Source: Bacilli bacterium (GTDB taxonomy: Bacteria; Bacillota; Bacilli; Tumebacillales; JAQBPP01). Taken from it: a stretch of DNA of 6,213 bases. A model generated the notes under the pieces. The model did not search any database. It was given only the letters and a program-made list of their open reading frames with translations, and was not told the DNA's origin. This document shows positions 6,114-6,213 of this stretch, piece by piece (positions within the stretch are counted from its first letter, which is position 1; each line of letters opens with the position of its first letter). A program made the position numbers and the translations under genes. The stretch is taken from assembly GCA_028287455.1 (NCBI GenBank), contig JAQBPP010000178.1:1-6213 (forward strand), in the 5' to 3' direction.

Positions 6114-6132
6114 TCATCACGTTTCGTGGTGA
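6114..6132 (+). repeat. Hairpin with 8-bp stem in the unassigned right end
   Basis: Arms TCATCACG and CGTGGTGA pair over 8 positions (one G-U on the plus strand) around a TTT loop. No T-tract follows on the plus strand, so it is not a standard terminator. It lies across the start of the longest leftward frame in this stretch. Confidence 0.35.
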
Positions 6133-6169
6133 ACACGCAGGTGAACCGTTTCTTTGTCATAAGTATAGG

Positions 6170-6183
6170 CCCTACAGATAGGG
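6170..6183. repeat. Short inverted repeat CCCTA/TAGGG
   Basis: Perfect 5-bp arms enclose a 4-base loop. On the minus strand the right arm (TAGGG) includes the only Shine-Dalgarno-like AGGG ahead of the 33-codon leftward frame. If that frame is real, the hairpin could hide its ribosome binding site; otherwise it is probably chance. Confidence 0.25.
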
Positions 6184-6213
6184 TAACATGGTTAAATCTA
6201 CCTCATAGTAAGG

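Larger units (their letters stand above)
5867..6213. other. 347-base stretch without a supportable gene; possible decayed leftward gene
   Basis: No RNA gene, known repeat family or recognisable protein was found here. Leftward, a 70-codon frame (6120 to 5908, rich in Trp, Cys and Arg) has no ribosome binding site. It overlaps a second leftward frame of 33 codons (6160 to 6059) that does have AGGG 9 bases before its ATG. Two adjacent frames that shift against each other could be a frameshifted remnant, or chance. A run of seven C (6028-6034) and hairpins at 6114-6132 and 6170-6183 are present. No function can be proposed. Confidence 0.4.

Noticed and set aside
5908..6120. 70-codon leftward frame as a real gene
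   Set aside because: No ribosome binding site, unusual Trp/Cys-rich composition, no recognised family and overlap with another frame. It is reported only as a possible remnant.

Overview
The window looks like chromosomal DNA of a low-to-mid GC, Gram-positive Firmicute (Bacillales-like). The reasons are strong AGGAGG-type ribosome binding sites, a rho-independent terminator, a TTG start, a receiver/SpoIIE-type phosphatase response regulator, and a catabolic-type acetolactate synthase homologue. The species cannot be named from the sequence.

Left part, all read leftward: a small two-helix membrane protein gene (about 2116-2472) comes first and ends in a clear terminator (2050-2081). Next is a two-gene metabolic unit. 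A thiamine-diphosphate enzyme of the acetolactate synthase family (320-1903) is followed by an aldehyde dehydrogenase whose TTG start overlaps the upstream stop codon. Only the first 107 residues of the dehydrogenase are in the window. The tight coupling suggests the two enzymes serve one pathway. No alsD- or alsR-like gene is visible, so acetoin formation is not demonstrated.

Middle: the divergent intergenic region (about 2473-2667) is the richest regulatory stretch. It holds an imperfect inverted repeat whose centre contains overlapping -10-like hexamers on both strands. It also holds a second inverted repeat that overlaps an extended -10 element close to the rightward genes.

Right part, read rightward: a two-gene signalling unit. 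The first gene encodes a receiver domain fused to a PP2C/SpoIIE-type serine phosphatase. Nineteen bases later comes a soluble hybrid histidine kinase, receiver-PAS-HisKA-HATPase-receiver. The likely flow is kinase to phosphatase: the kinase senses something in the cytoplasm through its PAS domain and phosphorylates the phosphatase's receiver, and the phosphatase then acts on an unseen anti-sigma antagonist (STAS) protein. The kinase's N-terminal receiver has lost its phospho-accepting aspartate (Val57), so it is probably a pseudo-receiver.

Right end (5867-6213): no gene can be supported. Short leftward open frames overlap in different frames and may be gene remains. Overall the genes belong to known families. 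The points worth a second look are the bidirectional promoter architecture, the pseudo-receiver, the hidden N-terminus of the small membrane protein and the unexplained 3' stretch.
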